A stretch of DNA of 64,000 nt from Gracilaria domingensis (lineage: Eukaryota > Rhodophyta > Florideophyceae > Gracilariales > Gracilariaceae), in assembly GCA_022539475.1 (NCBI GenBank), contig VCMS01000137.1, positions 28,579-92,578 on the forward strand. The letters are read 5' to 3'. The notes below the pieces were generated by a model. The model saw only the letters and a program-made list of their open reading frames with translations, searched no databases and was not told the DNA's origin. Positions within the stretch are counted from its first letter, which is position 1; each line of letters opens with the position of its first letter. This document shows, piece by piece, positions 29,280 to 41,128 of the stretch. Position numbers and translations under genes: made by a program.

Positions 29280-31170
29280 AAAGAAGGCAGAGGGAAACCA
29301 ATTGAGAATCAGCGGCACGAGCCTCTCTGCTTTCTATCTGGTGCATTATCCGGAGCGGCAGAAAACTGGTCGGTTCCTGAGAAAGAAGGATTCGCAATTG
29401 TTGAATCAATGTGTTGGTTAGAATACCTTGTATTTGGACATGAGGTAAACATCTTCACCGACCACGCGAACCTTGTTTATCTTTACGATCCGTACGGTCG
29501 TAACCCAGGTATTTCAAGGCAATTTGCAAGCAAGCTCATGCGTTGGGCGTTGAAACTCAGCGCGTTTAGGTATGTCGTAGCACATTTGCCTGGCGAAAGC
29601 AATGTGTGGGCTGACATGCTAACGCGTTGGGCCGTTAACTTCGTTCGTGTCGTGCGAGCCATAAAGGTTCTACGCGTCATGGCCCTCGTGGCTGCACCAA
29701 TCAACCCTGGAACAAACGAGCAATTAGACTGGCCTTCACTTAGCGAAATCAAGGTCGCGCAATCAACAGCTCTCGAATCATTTCCGAAGGGATTTAATGA
29801 CACTCTAGATGGTTTCCAGAACGCTAACGACCTTCTTTGGGTACCAAAACACTGTGCTCTTTTGAAGCTGCGACTTTTGATCGCCGCCCACACAGGGCAT
29901 GGTGGTCACAGGAGCTCCAATGTTACGCTAGCAGTCTTGAAGGCCCATTTCTACTGGAAAGATATGGAGGATGATGGGAAGTCTTTCGTTACGACTTGCT
30001 TCCATTGTCTTTGCACTGATCCGGCAAAGACAATCCCGCGTCCACTTGGCCATGGCCTCCATGCAACAGAGCCAAATGAGCTCCTACACTTTGATTTCTG
30101 CTATATGTCTCCAGCCCCAGACAAATATCTCTACGTGTTGGCCCTCAAAGACGGCCACAGCGGGTATGTTTGGCTCTTACCCACCACAGAAACATCCGCT
30201 GAGGTAGTGGCGGACAATCTGATCAAGTGGGTCTCAGCTTTTGGATTCGTAAGACAGTGGGTATCCGACCGCGGATCGCATTTTAAGAATGAGGTGGTCC
30301 GATTGCTGAAGGACAAGACTAACTCGGCGCACCATTTTACGCTCGCATATTGCCCTTGGTCTAACGGGAGCGTTGAAGTAGTCTGCCGAGAGCTACTTCG
30401 GGCATGCAGGGCACTGCTTTCAGAGTATCAACTACCTCAAAGCTGTTGGCCTAGTGTCCTTCCCGTTGTTCAGTCTGCTCTTAACAGCTCTTTACTGGAT
30501 GGACTCGGAAACCGCTGCCCGCTTACTGTCTTTACGGGCCACCGACAGGACACGCCATTGCCTGCTATCACATGCACCGTCCGCGGCAAAGAAGTTCGGA
30601 AGCCAGATGACATCCGGGTCAAACAGACGGCGAATATCAAAGCCTCACAAGCGGCATTGAATGAGATGCATAAAGACGTGGCCAAGCGTTCCACGAAGAA
30701 AAGAAAGCAAGCTGTCCAGTCCCATAATCGGAAAACCAATGTGCGTCCTGTGAATTTTTCTGAAGGCGACTTTGTCTTGCGGGGAAACTTGCAACGGGGA
30801 GCGCACTCGAAAGCCCTCTTTAAGATGTACTGGGCCTTTCCGAGTAGTCGAATGCCGTTCCGAATACATTTTTGTAATCGAATCTCTGTTGAATGGCCGA
30901 AAAGAAGAAGTGCACGGTCGAAGACTGAAGTTTTTCCGCAACGCAGATTTTGGTGTCACTGAAGAACTTCGTGAATATCTCTTATACCAGGAGGGCGAAC
31001 TGCTGGTCGTGGATTCATTTGAGGATATTAGACGACACAAAGGGACTGTTGAACTTCTCGTGAAGTGGCGCGGATTCTCCTCTGAGAAGAGAGATTGGGT
31101 GACTTTGGATTCTCTCCAAGATGATGTTCCTGTATTGTTGAAAGAGTATCTCGCGGATCTCAGAGAGTGA
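29280..31170 (+). pseudogene. pol: Ty3 Pol C-terminal part: RNase H, integrase, chromodomain (F)
   Basis: One frame (to 30962) holds RNase H (SVPEKEGFAIVES, FTDHANLVY, LPGESNVWADML), an integrase zinc module (HTGHGGHRS ... CFHCLC) and a DDE core (HFDFCYMS, VSDRGSHFKN, WSNGSVEVV). After a frameshift near 30830-30960 a second frame (ending 31168-31170) holds a chromodomain (VDSFEDIRRHKG, LLVKWRGFSSEKRDWVTLD). Here the chromodomain is contiguous with integrase, the usual chromovirus layout, unlike element A. RT and everything upstream are missing. Confidence 0.85.
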
Positions 31171-31249
31171 GGAAGCAAACTTCAACGCTCCATCGCTGCA
31201 TCTATCTGAGTAATTGCCTCGGGTTTGCACTGTGTCAGTTACGGGGCGC

Positions 31250-31421
31250 TGTTGACAGAACAACAGCAACGCTGGCGCGTTTACTGCGCAAATGCGTACT
31301 GCATGATCTGCTCTGCGAACTTACACGCTATTCTAACGTTAAGCATATCAAAATGCTCCATATATGTCTGATTTCAGAAACTTTGGCTTGTATAGTCTGT
31401 TGCGTGAGTAATCATACAACA
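31250..31421 (+). repeat. Candidate short LTR of element F (172 bp)
   Basis: TGTTGAC at 31250 and ATACAACA ending at 31421 give a TGTTG...CAACA terminal inverted repeat about 80 bp after the pol stop. No second copy is present to confirm it. Confidence 0.4.
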
Positions 31422-31683
31422 GTTACGTAGTCAAATGGTTCTTGTTCTTGCCAAGATGGCACTCGGTCAACTTCGCAAGGGGCAGCTGTAAAAGCCTCCC
31501 AGCTTTGGGAGGCAACCTGGAGTGGAGAGGAGTTCCACGAAAGGTGTGCCCGTTCCCTTGCCTACTCGTTTGCGATCTCCGTCAGCGAAAATAGCGCGAA
31601 CCTTCTTGGGCCACTCGCCACACTCCATCTTCTCAGCACAGTGTTTGCAGTTGCTGACACTAATCAACATTTACGTGCCGCAG
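31422..31683. other. Junction region between F and Copia element H
   Basis: No confident feature. A minus-strand frame with a CKHCAEKMEC cluster is open here but has no recognisable context. Confidence 0.3.
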
Positions 31684-32727
31684 GTTTTCTACAAAACGTC
31701 TGAAGAGAAATTCGCTATCATGGTTGTGAAGATCACTGATAATGTACTACTTGGAGGTCCTCGTAGCACAGTTAAAGGCACAATCGACGCAATCAAGAAG
31801 TCGTATCGGCTGGGGACCATTGTGTTCGGGCCCGGCCCGTTCACTTACTTTGGACTGGACATCGTGCAGTTTGAAGACTTTTCCGTCATGATTCATGGAG
31901 ATGAAAAGTTAAAATGTCTCGAAGCATATCCGATTGATCGCAAGCGCAGGAAGGATAGAGAAGAGTTTCTCAATGCAATAGAATCCTCTTCATTTAGTTC
32001 GTTGAACAGTTCGATGGGATGGCTGGGGACCGCGGCGTCTCCATTGTGCGCATTTGCGGCCAGTTTTCTCCAGCAGAAAGGTCCCCTCCCGCGTTTAAAA
32101 GATCTACTCAGGCAGATTAAGTTGTTGAAGGTACTGAAGAAAAGAGGTTCAACCATACAGTACGTACGGCCCTCCGACAGCAAACCTTATGAAGTGTTTG
32201 TTTTGGTCTTCGCAGACGTAAGTAGACCCGAAGAATACGGGCAGCTTGGATGGATCGCTGGAATTCTGTTTGGCAATCTTGAGAAGAACGCTCTGTTTCA
32301 TGCACTGTCTTGATCATCTCGAAAGTCTAGAAGACCAGTCAAGTCAATTGGGTCCGCCGACATATTGGCAGCTAGCGAGGCTATTGATGAGGGAAAGGTT
32401 TTGGTTAAAGCTCTGGAAACTTTACTGGGCATCAAGGTTAACCTCATCGTTGCGGTTGATTCGAAGGATCTGTTCACTACTCTGTCAACCTGTCGAAACA
32501 GTCTAGATAGATCAATCAGAGCTGACGTGAGCGTTATTCGCTCCGAATTCGAGACGCAAAATGTGAACAGGATGCTTTGGATACCCGGGAAACTCAATCT
32601 TTCAGATCCTTTGACAAAGACTGACACTCTGTTAGAGCAGTGGCTGGAACTGATGTTACTTTCTGGAAGATTGTGCCTACAATTCGAGCCGCAGGAGTCA
32701 CGCACTTCAAACTCTTCTACTGGGTGA
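31684..32727 (+). pseudogene. Copia RT C-terminus and RNase H
   Basis: It begins at the RT YVDD region, read here as KITDNVLLGG, with Asn at the second catalytic Asp. The thumb follows (FGPGPFTYFGLDIVQFE), then RNase H with VFADVSRPEE, VDSKDLFTTLST, RSIRADVSVIRSEFE and the terminal IPGKLNLSDPLTK. A frame change near 32313-32365 and the Asp loss show decay. The first 55 residues of the open frame starting at 31522 do not resemble RT and lie upstream of the break. Confidence 0.8.
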
Positions 32728-32741
32728 GTAGCGCAAGGTTC

Positions 32742-33085
32742 AAGAAAAGAGAGGGAGTGTGAATCTTGTAGTCAGCAATGGACGAACTGTACAAACTGTT
32801 AGGTAGTTTGTGCTACATTTTGGAAACGGTGACTTTGCTGGAAGGCAAAGTCACAAGAAAACTGTACGCGTCCGCGATAGACTTAGCACGAGAGGACAGC
32901 GGCAATCTTCCACAGAGGATGATCGCTTCGGTCGGACGACGAGCGACCGACACCTGTAAACCGACGTTTACCTGCCGTGCACCATTCTTTTCATACTAGA
33001 TATATAAGGCTACTGTTTTCAGGCAGCTACAGAGAAAAAGGAGCCGTAGCTCTCCGCAAAGTTCTCTAAGTTTATCAGTGGTAAT
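32742..33085 (+). repeat. Polypurine tract and LTR of Copia element H
   Basis: The polypurine tract AAGAAAAGAGAGGGAG (32742-32757) is followed directly by TGTGAATC, the LTR start at 32758. A TATA box (GATATATAAGG) lies near 33000. The LTR end is placed loosely, before the gag leader near 33060-33085. One LTR serves as the 3' LTR of the left part and the 5' LTR of the right part. Confidence 0.6.
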
Positions 33086-33147
33086 ATCTCCCAAGAAGTC
33101 GCTCCAGGCTGTGGAATTCTCTTTTTGGACGCTTCGTTTTGCAGCCA

Positions 33148-34700
33148 TGCCTGAGGAGTTTAGTTCGAAACGCGTCCCCCGTTTCAAGGCAAAACGAGAT
33201 GAGGACTTCTCGTGTTGACGGATGATATTTGAGGCTCTACTGGAATCAAAAGAGCTGCTATCTGCGGTGATGGGCGATCCTATTGGAGATCGAGGTGAAG
33301 ATGACCTCAAAAGCGACATGAAGCTCAAAATGGCCAAGGCCGGAATGCTGCTTGTCCAGGCGTTAGGCAACCAGCCGTTGCGAACCATCTCCAATGACCG
33401 CCGTAATCCGTACCGGATTTACGAGGAGTTGAAGGAAGGATATGCCGCTGTGGACTCAAATGCGACAGTCCATATGATCCGTGACCGTGCTTCTGCTAAA
33501 CATTTCCCACAGGCGACACCCAGGACCATTTCTTTTAGAGATGTAAGGCAAGTCGTCTCTCATGGGGTCGGAGATGTGCAGCTTAGAGCACGGTGTCGAA
33601 GGTCTGGCACTATTACCCTTCCGCTCCATGGAGCACAGTTTGTAATAAGACTGGACTCTAATCTACTCTCTTGTCGGACTCTAGCCCGCTCATAAGTCGG
33701 GACAGTGTTTGATGACCATGGGTCCACTATAACCAACGGAGAAATGCAGCTCTCTGGGTGTGAACTCGAGCACGGCCTGTATGAAGTGTATGGGATAGTG
33801 ACCCCTGTATATCGCGAACTGTCAGCGAAAACCGCTGGCACGAGTAGGAGTTTGCATGGAGTCGACTTATGGCATCATCGTTTCGCTCACGTAGACAGGA
33901 ATAGTATCCGACGTATGGAATCTATGGCAGCCGTAAGAGGACCTGCTCTTGACTCCAAATCGGAAAACAACTCTCGCTGTGAACCATGCATCGGGGGCAA
34001 GATGCCTCTTCTGCATCTGAAACAAAGAAGCTCGTATCCCTTGTAAGTGGGTGAGATAATCCACTCTGATATCTGTGGTCTCCTGAAGACGAGCAGTACT
34101 GGGGACAAAAGGTATTTTGTGACCTTAGCCGATGGAAAATCAGGCTCGAGATCTGTTGCGCTGTTGCGAAAGAGCAGTAGGGCTTCTGATGCATTCATGG
34201 AGTTCCACAAGTTCTTTGAGAGAAGGTTCAAGTTTTTAATACAGTTGCTGCACAGTGACAATGGACCAGAGTATATCTGCATCCAGTCGTATTTGAAGCT
34301 TTTTGGGATAGAGTGGACATCCACGGCACCCTACACGCCACAGCAGAATGGGGTGGCGGAAAGGATAAACCGAACCTTACTAGAAATGATACGTTCCATG
34401 CTCATCCATGCTGGCGTGCCGCCAAGGCCTTCATGACGGCAGTAGGACTCCGAAACCTGATTGGGCGAAGCGGAAATGCTGGCTAGCTCCGATGCAAGTC
34501 CTGACAGACAACGCACCATGTTTCGGCCACCTGAGAGTCTTCGGGTGTGAGGTGTGGGTTCATTAGGCTAAGAGATCCAAGCTTGAGCCCAAAGCGAGGA
34601 AAGAAATACTCGTGCGATACCTCCCATACAATAACTATAGAGTGTATGACGTCGGCTCAAGTAGGGTTACTACACAATGCCGTCAAAAGTGACATTGTCT
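33148..34700 (+). pseudogene. Copia Gag, protease, GAG-pre-integrase and integrase
   Basis: Gag starts at the ATG at 33148 (MPEEFSSKRVPRFKAKRDED) and continues after a stop/frame change in the frame from 33222, with RIYEELKEGYAAVDS. Protease-end residues (VGDVQLRAR ... LLSCRTLA) lead to a GAG-pre-integrase zinc region (LWHHRFAHVD ... CEPCIGGK) and an integrase core (IIHSDICG, LLHSDNGPEYI, TPQQNGVAERINRTLLE). The remnant FGHLRVFGCEVWV and YRVYDVGSS ends near 34690. Several stops and frame changes show inactivity. Confidence 0.85.
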
Positions 34701-34876
34701 AAACTATTACATTCTCGCTAATTGCGTAGAAAAAATTACTCAACCTAAAACACATAGAGAATTACGATATAACTCAGTACTTAAGATAAACATTGATCCC
34801 CTACACAACTTGGTTTCTTTTCCATGCTTAGTAGCCACCTTTTAAGGCGTGATGCAGCAAATTAGCCCCTAGCACG
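34701..34876. other. Junction between Copia H and D-type remnant G
   Basis: Short AT-rich stretch; nothing recognised. Confidence 0.3.
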
Positions 34877-35893
34877 CCGCCAAGGCGGTATATCTACTTT
34901 CCGCTGCCGTCGTAGAGCGGCAGTGTACCCTTCATCAATACTCTAAAGAGCCCAAACTGGAAAATGATGATGAAGAATGTAGAGCAAAACGCCATCGAGA
35001 GGGATGGTCGGAGGTGGTTTGAATATTTCGTTGATCCGTTACCGGCTTCGACATTTCATGTTATGATAGGCTACTGTAGCAATGGCTCTGTTTTGTGGTA
35101 TGCCTAGAAAAGGCAGTGCTTCTGCACACGTGCGCTTGCGTTGGCCTGATGCTAGGTTGCGCCCTGGCAAGGCTACCACAGTTTCACGCGTGTAGGCTGG
35201 CCGGCAGCGCTGCATAGTTAGATATATTGTAGTTGATATTTCTTAATGTCTTATGTACGGGGCGGTACCCAGCGCCACTTTACGGGAATTAAACGTCAAA
35301 AAAGGGTCTGGTTCTTACTTGCTTGCCGCTTGCAAACAGTCTACATCTCTAAACAGGCAATGTACCGCAATTCCGAGCTCGTCATTCGACCGCCATCACT
35401 GAAAAGTTCTAGAACGTTCTAAATGCATCTTTTCTGTTGTTTTACAATTTTGTTTTCTGTCATACGGCTCTATCTACAATGACTCGTTATACAAGTTTTG
35501 CCCATATTCTTCCCGAATATTTTGTGATTCTGAGAGCCAATAAACCGCTGTTCAGCTTGTTTGTCGTTCGTTTTGCCAAACACCGTTGGCTTGCATATTT
35601 ACTCTCCTTTTGGCTTGCCAATATCATCCGAATTTTACGTCGATTCTAGAAACTCATATGCTCGACTGTACGCCCAGAACAAGGCTGTGTAAATTTACAT
35701 CAGGCCAATGTAAGCCCTATTGGAGGGTTCTATGGTTGTTCTGACCTTTATAGAAAGCAGAATTTGAGCACATTGTGGTTGACTTCTCACGAAGCGATTG
35801 TTGTTTGGCTGACGTGTGTTTGCACCATAAAGACCGTAACAGACAGAAAAAGGTGCGGGAAAATCGTGTTTTGACAAAACAAATCCTTGTAGA
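34877..35893 (+). mobile_element. D-type Ty3 remnant G: hairpins plus LTR
   Basis: The LTR (34978-35893) starts TGTAGAGCAAAACGCC and aligns with the LTR of D from end to end, including TCTGTCATACGGCTCT and GTTATACAAG. Upstream lie CCGCCAAGGCGG (34877-34888) and a CCG...GCGG hairpin (34907-34920), the type found in the spacer of D. No antisense ORF lies between them, so this may be a deletion derivative or a non-autonomous form. LTR about 916 bp. Confidence 0.75.
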
Positions 35894-38800
35894 ATAAATG
35901 ATTTACAATAATCGGATTAAGCATGCCTAATTTCATTGTTTCATCGTTACAAGTAGGCTTACATTAAAAACTCACTCAAAATGGCGCATCTTTATTATTA
36001 TTTCAAAACTACAAATCTACACTGTCAGCAGTAGTTGTCAAACTTTGATGACGTGTGAAATGTACATTGTTGCTAGGATGTTGCATATATCTTTTCTGTG
36101 AATAAGGTGTTAATTCTGCCAAGTTGACACGTTACCAAGTTCATATAGGCACAAATATACACATCTAGAGCTTACTCACAAACACTGTTTCTTCAACGTA
36201 GAGCGTTTGTTCGCTCCCAGAAGCTATTTACGAAATAAAAAACATAAGATTTTCAAGTACGACAAAGTTCATTACAAATAGTTAGCGTTTACCGGAGTTA
36301 CAAGCTTTGTAACTTTGATATATGTGCTGGGAAAGGAACATATATGCCTTTTATAAGTAGAGACATTAGTAAAAAGTACTTTGCTTTACAGTTTTCAAAA
36401 ACAGTAGTCTAAACTAATTGTAAACCCCTTTCAATCGTGATGTGTCTTGTCAGAACAGACCTTACTACTACAAAGATATAAGGACTTATGTATTTGTGAG
36501 AAAGTGTATATTCACATCGATGTAAACATGTCAATATGTTTCGGAGATATTTGTGTCATAACGTCATGTACAGGCTAATTAACCTATTTGTGTACTGTAT
36601 AGCTCTCTCTATTGTTTTGTCGAATGTCACGCAGATTCTCAAACAATACCTAGGGTTTTTCTCTTATTATGCACTCCAAAAGGCTTCCGGGTACCGCTCT
36701 TAGCAAAGGTTTTCTCCCTTTACAGCGGGTATTCTAATTATCTCATATATCGTAAAATAAAACTTTCTGCATGCTATATATCTCTTTTTGCTGAATTTGA
36801 CGGATTCCCCAGAGCTTCGTGCCCTATTTTAAAATTCTTTTAGTATCAACATGGCAGTGCAACTAGCTTAATGATGACAAATTTTACGGTGCAGGAATAT
36901 CATTTTATTTGGAATGATTTGGATATAACTATCGAGAAGGAATAGATCACAGGTCATTGGCGCGAGTATAAGTTTAGAGCAAAGAACGTTTTATTTATGA
37001 ATCTTACATCTTTGAAGCACTGTGGTAAATAAAATTTTGTTGTGAAAATGTTTAACATTTACAAGTTTACATTTCAAAAGTTAATTTCGAAGTTAATATC
37101 TACCGTATTGGCGGATATGTCATAGAAGCATGGGTCGCGAAACCAAGGCCGCTTTTACTATGAGAAACGTTTTGCAACGGACTTTTTGTTTTTAAATCTT
37201 TTCTTTCTCCCTCTATGGGACTGATATTATTCTTCAGCAGTTTTATCGACCATCTAGAAATTTAGAACTGAAGAAATATATATCAGCGGGAAACATAATC
37301 TGTATGGTCTCAAATCAAAAACTTTCGTTCTGCCGAATGGCTTACAAATAATGCATTTCCGCATTATTTAAGCTCGAAAGCCGATATAAATATTTTTCTG
37401 GAAAGTATAACGGAACATAAAACTGAGCTAAAGAAACGGGAAACCGAATTTATCAATTTTACTATTGACGCCGAGGATTAACTTTCGGAGTATGTAAAGT
37501 ATTAGGGTGTGTCAATGGACAAAGGATATGAGGGTGCTGCAGTGCCTAGATTTTAACTGCCTCACAAATTGCAGCCGTAAGGCTCTGCAACGTCGTGGGC
37601 GTGGCTTCATTGCATGACAACCTAGTCACGCGTGATTGCATTAAAACATTTGAAAATTGGAATGACATCGAAGCTAAACACAGCGATTAGTCAGATATCT
37701 TTTACTTTAGAAATGCCTGAAGTACCGGCATATCGGCAAGAAAGAAGAGAGGTAAACTGTCGAAGTCTTTTGGTAGCTAAATTCTTTACTACACACTCCT
37801 TAATACATGATATGTCAATTGTCGACAATAGAGGCTTGTCGAGCTGGTAACTGCTGAAATCCAGATTGAAAAAAGCAACAACGCTGGCGACGAAGATGCA
37901 CAAAAGTGGACGACGAATAGGGACCAGGATGAACAGAAGAGAAGAATTGGAGACAGAAATCGTGCGTTTATAGGGTGGCAGGCAGGCATAGCGCTGGTCT
38001 CACGAAAATTTGTAGCAATCCACATCAAGTATTCGCAATGGCAAAAAATTAACTTTTTGAATTGAGCCTATATCCATTATCGACTTGCTCTTACCCTTTA
38101 TATGAGACCATTTGCAAAGAAAATGGAGGTCTCGGGAATGAAATATGCCACCATCTTTTTCAGCGAGTGGTCATGAGGTTTTTTTTCAAAACCGTCGGGA
38201 GGACAGACAAAACACCTTACTAAGTTCCTCAGCCATTTGCAGTGTGAATAGGTTTCTGGACGTCAATTCGGTGGACAACGACGGGGGTGTTTACAGACCC
38301 TTACAATTGCCTATCGTAGCAGGAAAAGAGTCAGGGTAGAACCACCAGGCACTCAAACATGGGCCCAAAATCCACCAAAGAAAAAAATTTAGTATGCTCA
38401 GGGAAGAATCTGAGCGCATAGAAGGAAAAGAGAACAAACTAGTGGATGAACAACCACTAGTCAAAAGAAAACGAACAACGGACAACAACAAACTGCACGC
38501 GAATCCTGCAGCCAAACTTATCTCTGCGCGTCCAGAGAAAAGCGTATAGACTTCTTACAAGACGTCCCAAGGAGAGTTACTTACTCCAAATAAGCCTTCA
38601 CTCTATGCCCAAGCTAGTCTCTTACAGAAGACGTTACAGGGCATTCAAAGAAAATCCAACGGACAGCCTCCCGTCCAGCGCCAAAGTCCGTGTAGCACAA
38701 GGTCTCTCCACCGACACCGTTATCGGAGCAGAAGCTTCAGTGGGGCTCACTGACGACAGAAGCGTCTTTGGTACACACTAACCGATTCCCGTCCAAGTTC

Positions 38801-39162
38801 AGAGCGCTTCGACCGGTACTGAATTATCTGTTGAATAGAGTAGTACTCGCAATAAATGTGGAAACACAAAAGATGTTAGAAAGACACAAAGGCGTAGACG
38901 AAGTAATTACGTATTTAGATGCACTTCCCAAGATATTCGGTATGGTTGATACTATAAGAAAGTTGATGAACTCAATGTGTGTGGACATCCACTTTAATTA
39001 CTCGCTATGGTACAATGACTGAAACGGAGAAAACGCATGAAACTTTGTTTCTGGCCCATTTGGGCCTCACGACCAAAGTTACAGAGCTCTGAAAACGCTT
39101 TCGTCGGCACTTTACGGTGTCAGAGACAGAGCTCCAGGTTTCAAGATATGAACCGAACACTA
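35894..39162. other. Long AT-rich gene-poor stretch
   Basis: About 3.2 kb, mostly AT-rich with no convincing gene. Weak coding-like frames occur at 38391-38550 (Lys-rich) and 38768-39022 (containing MLERHKGVDEVITYLDALP), possibly decayed exons or the 3' side of the transposase-like gene at 39341. Not supported as genes. Confidence 0.4.
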
Positions 39163-41128
39163 TCAATCTCTCCGGACCCAATTACTGCCGCAGTCGAAGT
39201 AGGCCTGCGCAAGTTCGGTATCGTTTGAGTAGTAAGGCTGCAGCACGTTCTTAACGAGATAGTTCTTCCTGTTTCCTTCTTGCGCAGAGGGAACCAGTCC
39301 CAATTCTTTCCAAACTGCTTTTGACTGATGCAAATTGGCGTCAGAAGTCGCGGTCAGCAGTGTAGCAATGGTTACGTTTTTCTTCAAACGACTCGTGCTC
39401 TTTGTCGGACGAAAACGCCTTTGCCTTCATGATACCCGGGTGTGACACGTCAAATGTAAACAAATGATACTTAGTTATACGAAACGAGCTCGGTACCGAG
39501 AAAAATGCAGTTAAAACCTTCTTCCACTCTGTCCACATTACTCGAGAAGACGGTATCACATTGTTACTGTTCGAACTATCATGTATGACAGTCATCATTT
39601 CCGCAGGGGTTTTAACATCTCTTTCCTTCAATCTTCTCTTTACAAGACCAAATGCGCCATCACAGACGTTCTTCGTATGTCCCGCCACCAAGAAATGAAG
39701 CGTTACTCGAGATTCTTTTCCAGATATCACCCTCCAAGCCAGGTAGAAAAGCATGTATTTGTTTTTGTTCTGTCCCGAACAATTATCAGCGTGAAGAGAG
39801 AGCTCTTTGACATTTGTTCGATCCTGTTTAAAGCTTTCAATTGTGTGATGTAGCATCGATCCCACCTCATTTGTTGTCTTGTTGCCCGGCCAGTGGCCCT
39901 CAGGAAGCCCATACAGGTTTGTATGTCCCACATTACTAACATGTACACCGAAGAAATCAAACTTTAGACCGGTAACGAAATGTAACTGCCCTGGCTGCCG
40001 CAAGAGATGCGGCACTAAGACTTTTTCCGCAAAATCAAACACCAAATGCAGTGATGTTCGCATAGATCTTGCTCGCCCGTGAACTTCCTCATAGTACTTA
40101 AATTCGACTATAGCCTCTCTACGGTGCTTCCCGAGGGCTTGACGAAGTGCTTCTTGAGTCGTTGCGTCCGCGGTATTCTGCAGAGTGTTACGAAGTTTCG
40201 TGCAAGTGTCACAAAAATCGCTACCCTTCTTCATGATCCGAAGTGTAGGATAGTTCAGTTTCCAAACCTTGCAAAACGAATTCTTAACTAATGGCATGTC
40301 CGGCCGTTTCATCGTCACTGGTTTTTCGTCGAAGTACGCATCCATGATTGCTCCCCATTCGGAGGTATATTTGTCAAACACAGAGGCTGTTGTGGTAGCA
40401 CTCGGCAAGAACAAAACTGGTCGCTCTTCGGACGACCCTCGCCCTGTCGGACATGCCATTGCATGGAGCTCAGCGTATCTGCGTAGAAAGGACAACGCTA
40501 TGATGGATTGGAGAGACAAGAAACCCTTTCTTCTGCTGCTTTCTTTTGCAGAAGGCAACGTGAATGATTTCTTTGAAACGACTTCTGTTGCAAATGATGT
40601 TACTGTGCGCGGGTGGAGCTGTGTAATCGCAAAGAAAGCGTTGAGGCACAAACTAATTCCCCTTAACGCGTACTTTGTAGTAACCCTTGGCTTTTCAGCC
40701 CTTCGCTGCCTTTTGCGTTGATGTGCGCGGTGAGCATGGCCTTCCATGAGCTCATTTGCAGATCCCGGTGGTGCTGCCAATGCCAACAAAATGCATTTCA
40801 CTGTAGTGGTTCGTTGAGCTTCTGTCATGGACGCAAAGCTTATGGCCAGCTGAATGCTTCTTTGAAAGCCACACTGTGGGTCACAGTTACATTGCAAAAT
40901 ATACTTTGCGTGGTGATGGAGGGCGTAGTATTCAGTTCGCTGATCAACTTTTGGAGAATCGCCGTCCAATTGCGCCTGCCTAGTCGCTTGCGTTTCAATC
41001 TCACGCTCTTCCTCATCGCTACGCTCGTCGTTGCTGCTGTCTGTAGCGAGAGGTGGTGATGTACCACAATCTTGTAAGTCGCGCTCTTGGATGGATTCAA
41101 CATCGCACAAGAAGTGGGTTCTGTCCAT
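39163..41128 (-). pseudogene. Transposase-like protein, DUF7869-type
   Basis: The main frame (41128-39341) encodes 595 residues. The N-terminus is acidic, followed by a basic segment (HRAHQRKRQRRAEK), a CDTCTKLR cysteine motif and a C-terminal region with LKFDFFGVHV, LHADNCSGQNKN and FLVAGHTKNVCDGAFGLVKRRLK. This D...N/G-Q-N-K-N...GHT layout is what I know from DUF7869-type proteins of invertebrates and protists, thought to be transposon-derived. The spaced Asp residues could form an RNase H-like core (inference). A second frame (39387-39163) continues with plausible coding sequence, suggesting one late frameshift. No terminal inverted repeats were found by eye. Confidence 0.6.

Larger units (their letters stand above)
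29261..31421 (+). mobile_element. Ty3 element F, 3' part (different lineage)
   Basis: RNase H, integrase, chromodomain and a candidate short LTR, on the plus strand. The sequence is clearly distinct from A and B, so this is a second Ty3 lineage, recalling oomycete and algal chromodomain elements. The left side is truncated against element D. Confidence 0.8.
31684..34700 (+). mobile_element. Copia element H, permuted (RT/RNase H - LTR - gag - IN)
   Basis: From left to right: C-terminal RT and RNase H, polypurine tract, LTR, then gag, protease, GAG-pre-integrase and integrase, ending where RT should begin. This order is a circular permutation of a Copia element, or two truncated copies head to tail sharing one LTR. 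Confidence 0.8.

Noticed and set aside
30772-31170. First part of the frame at 30772 as a separate gene
   Set aside because: It is the shifted continuation of the integrase C-terminus and chromodomain of element F.
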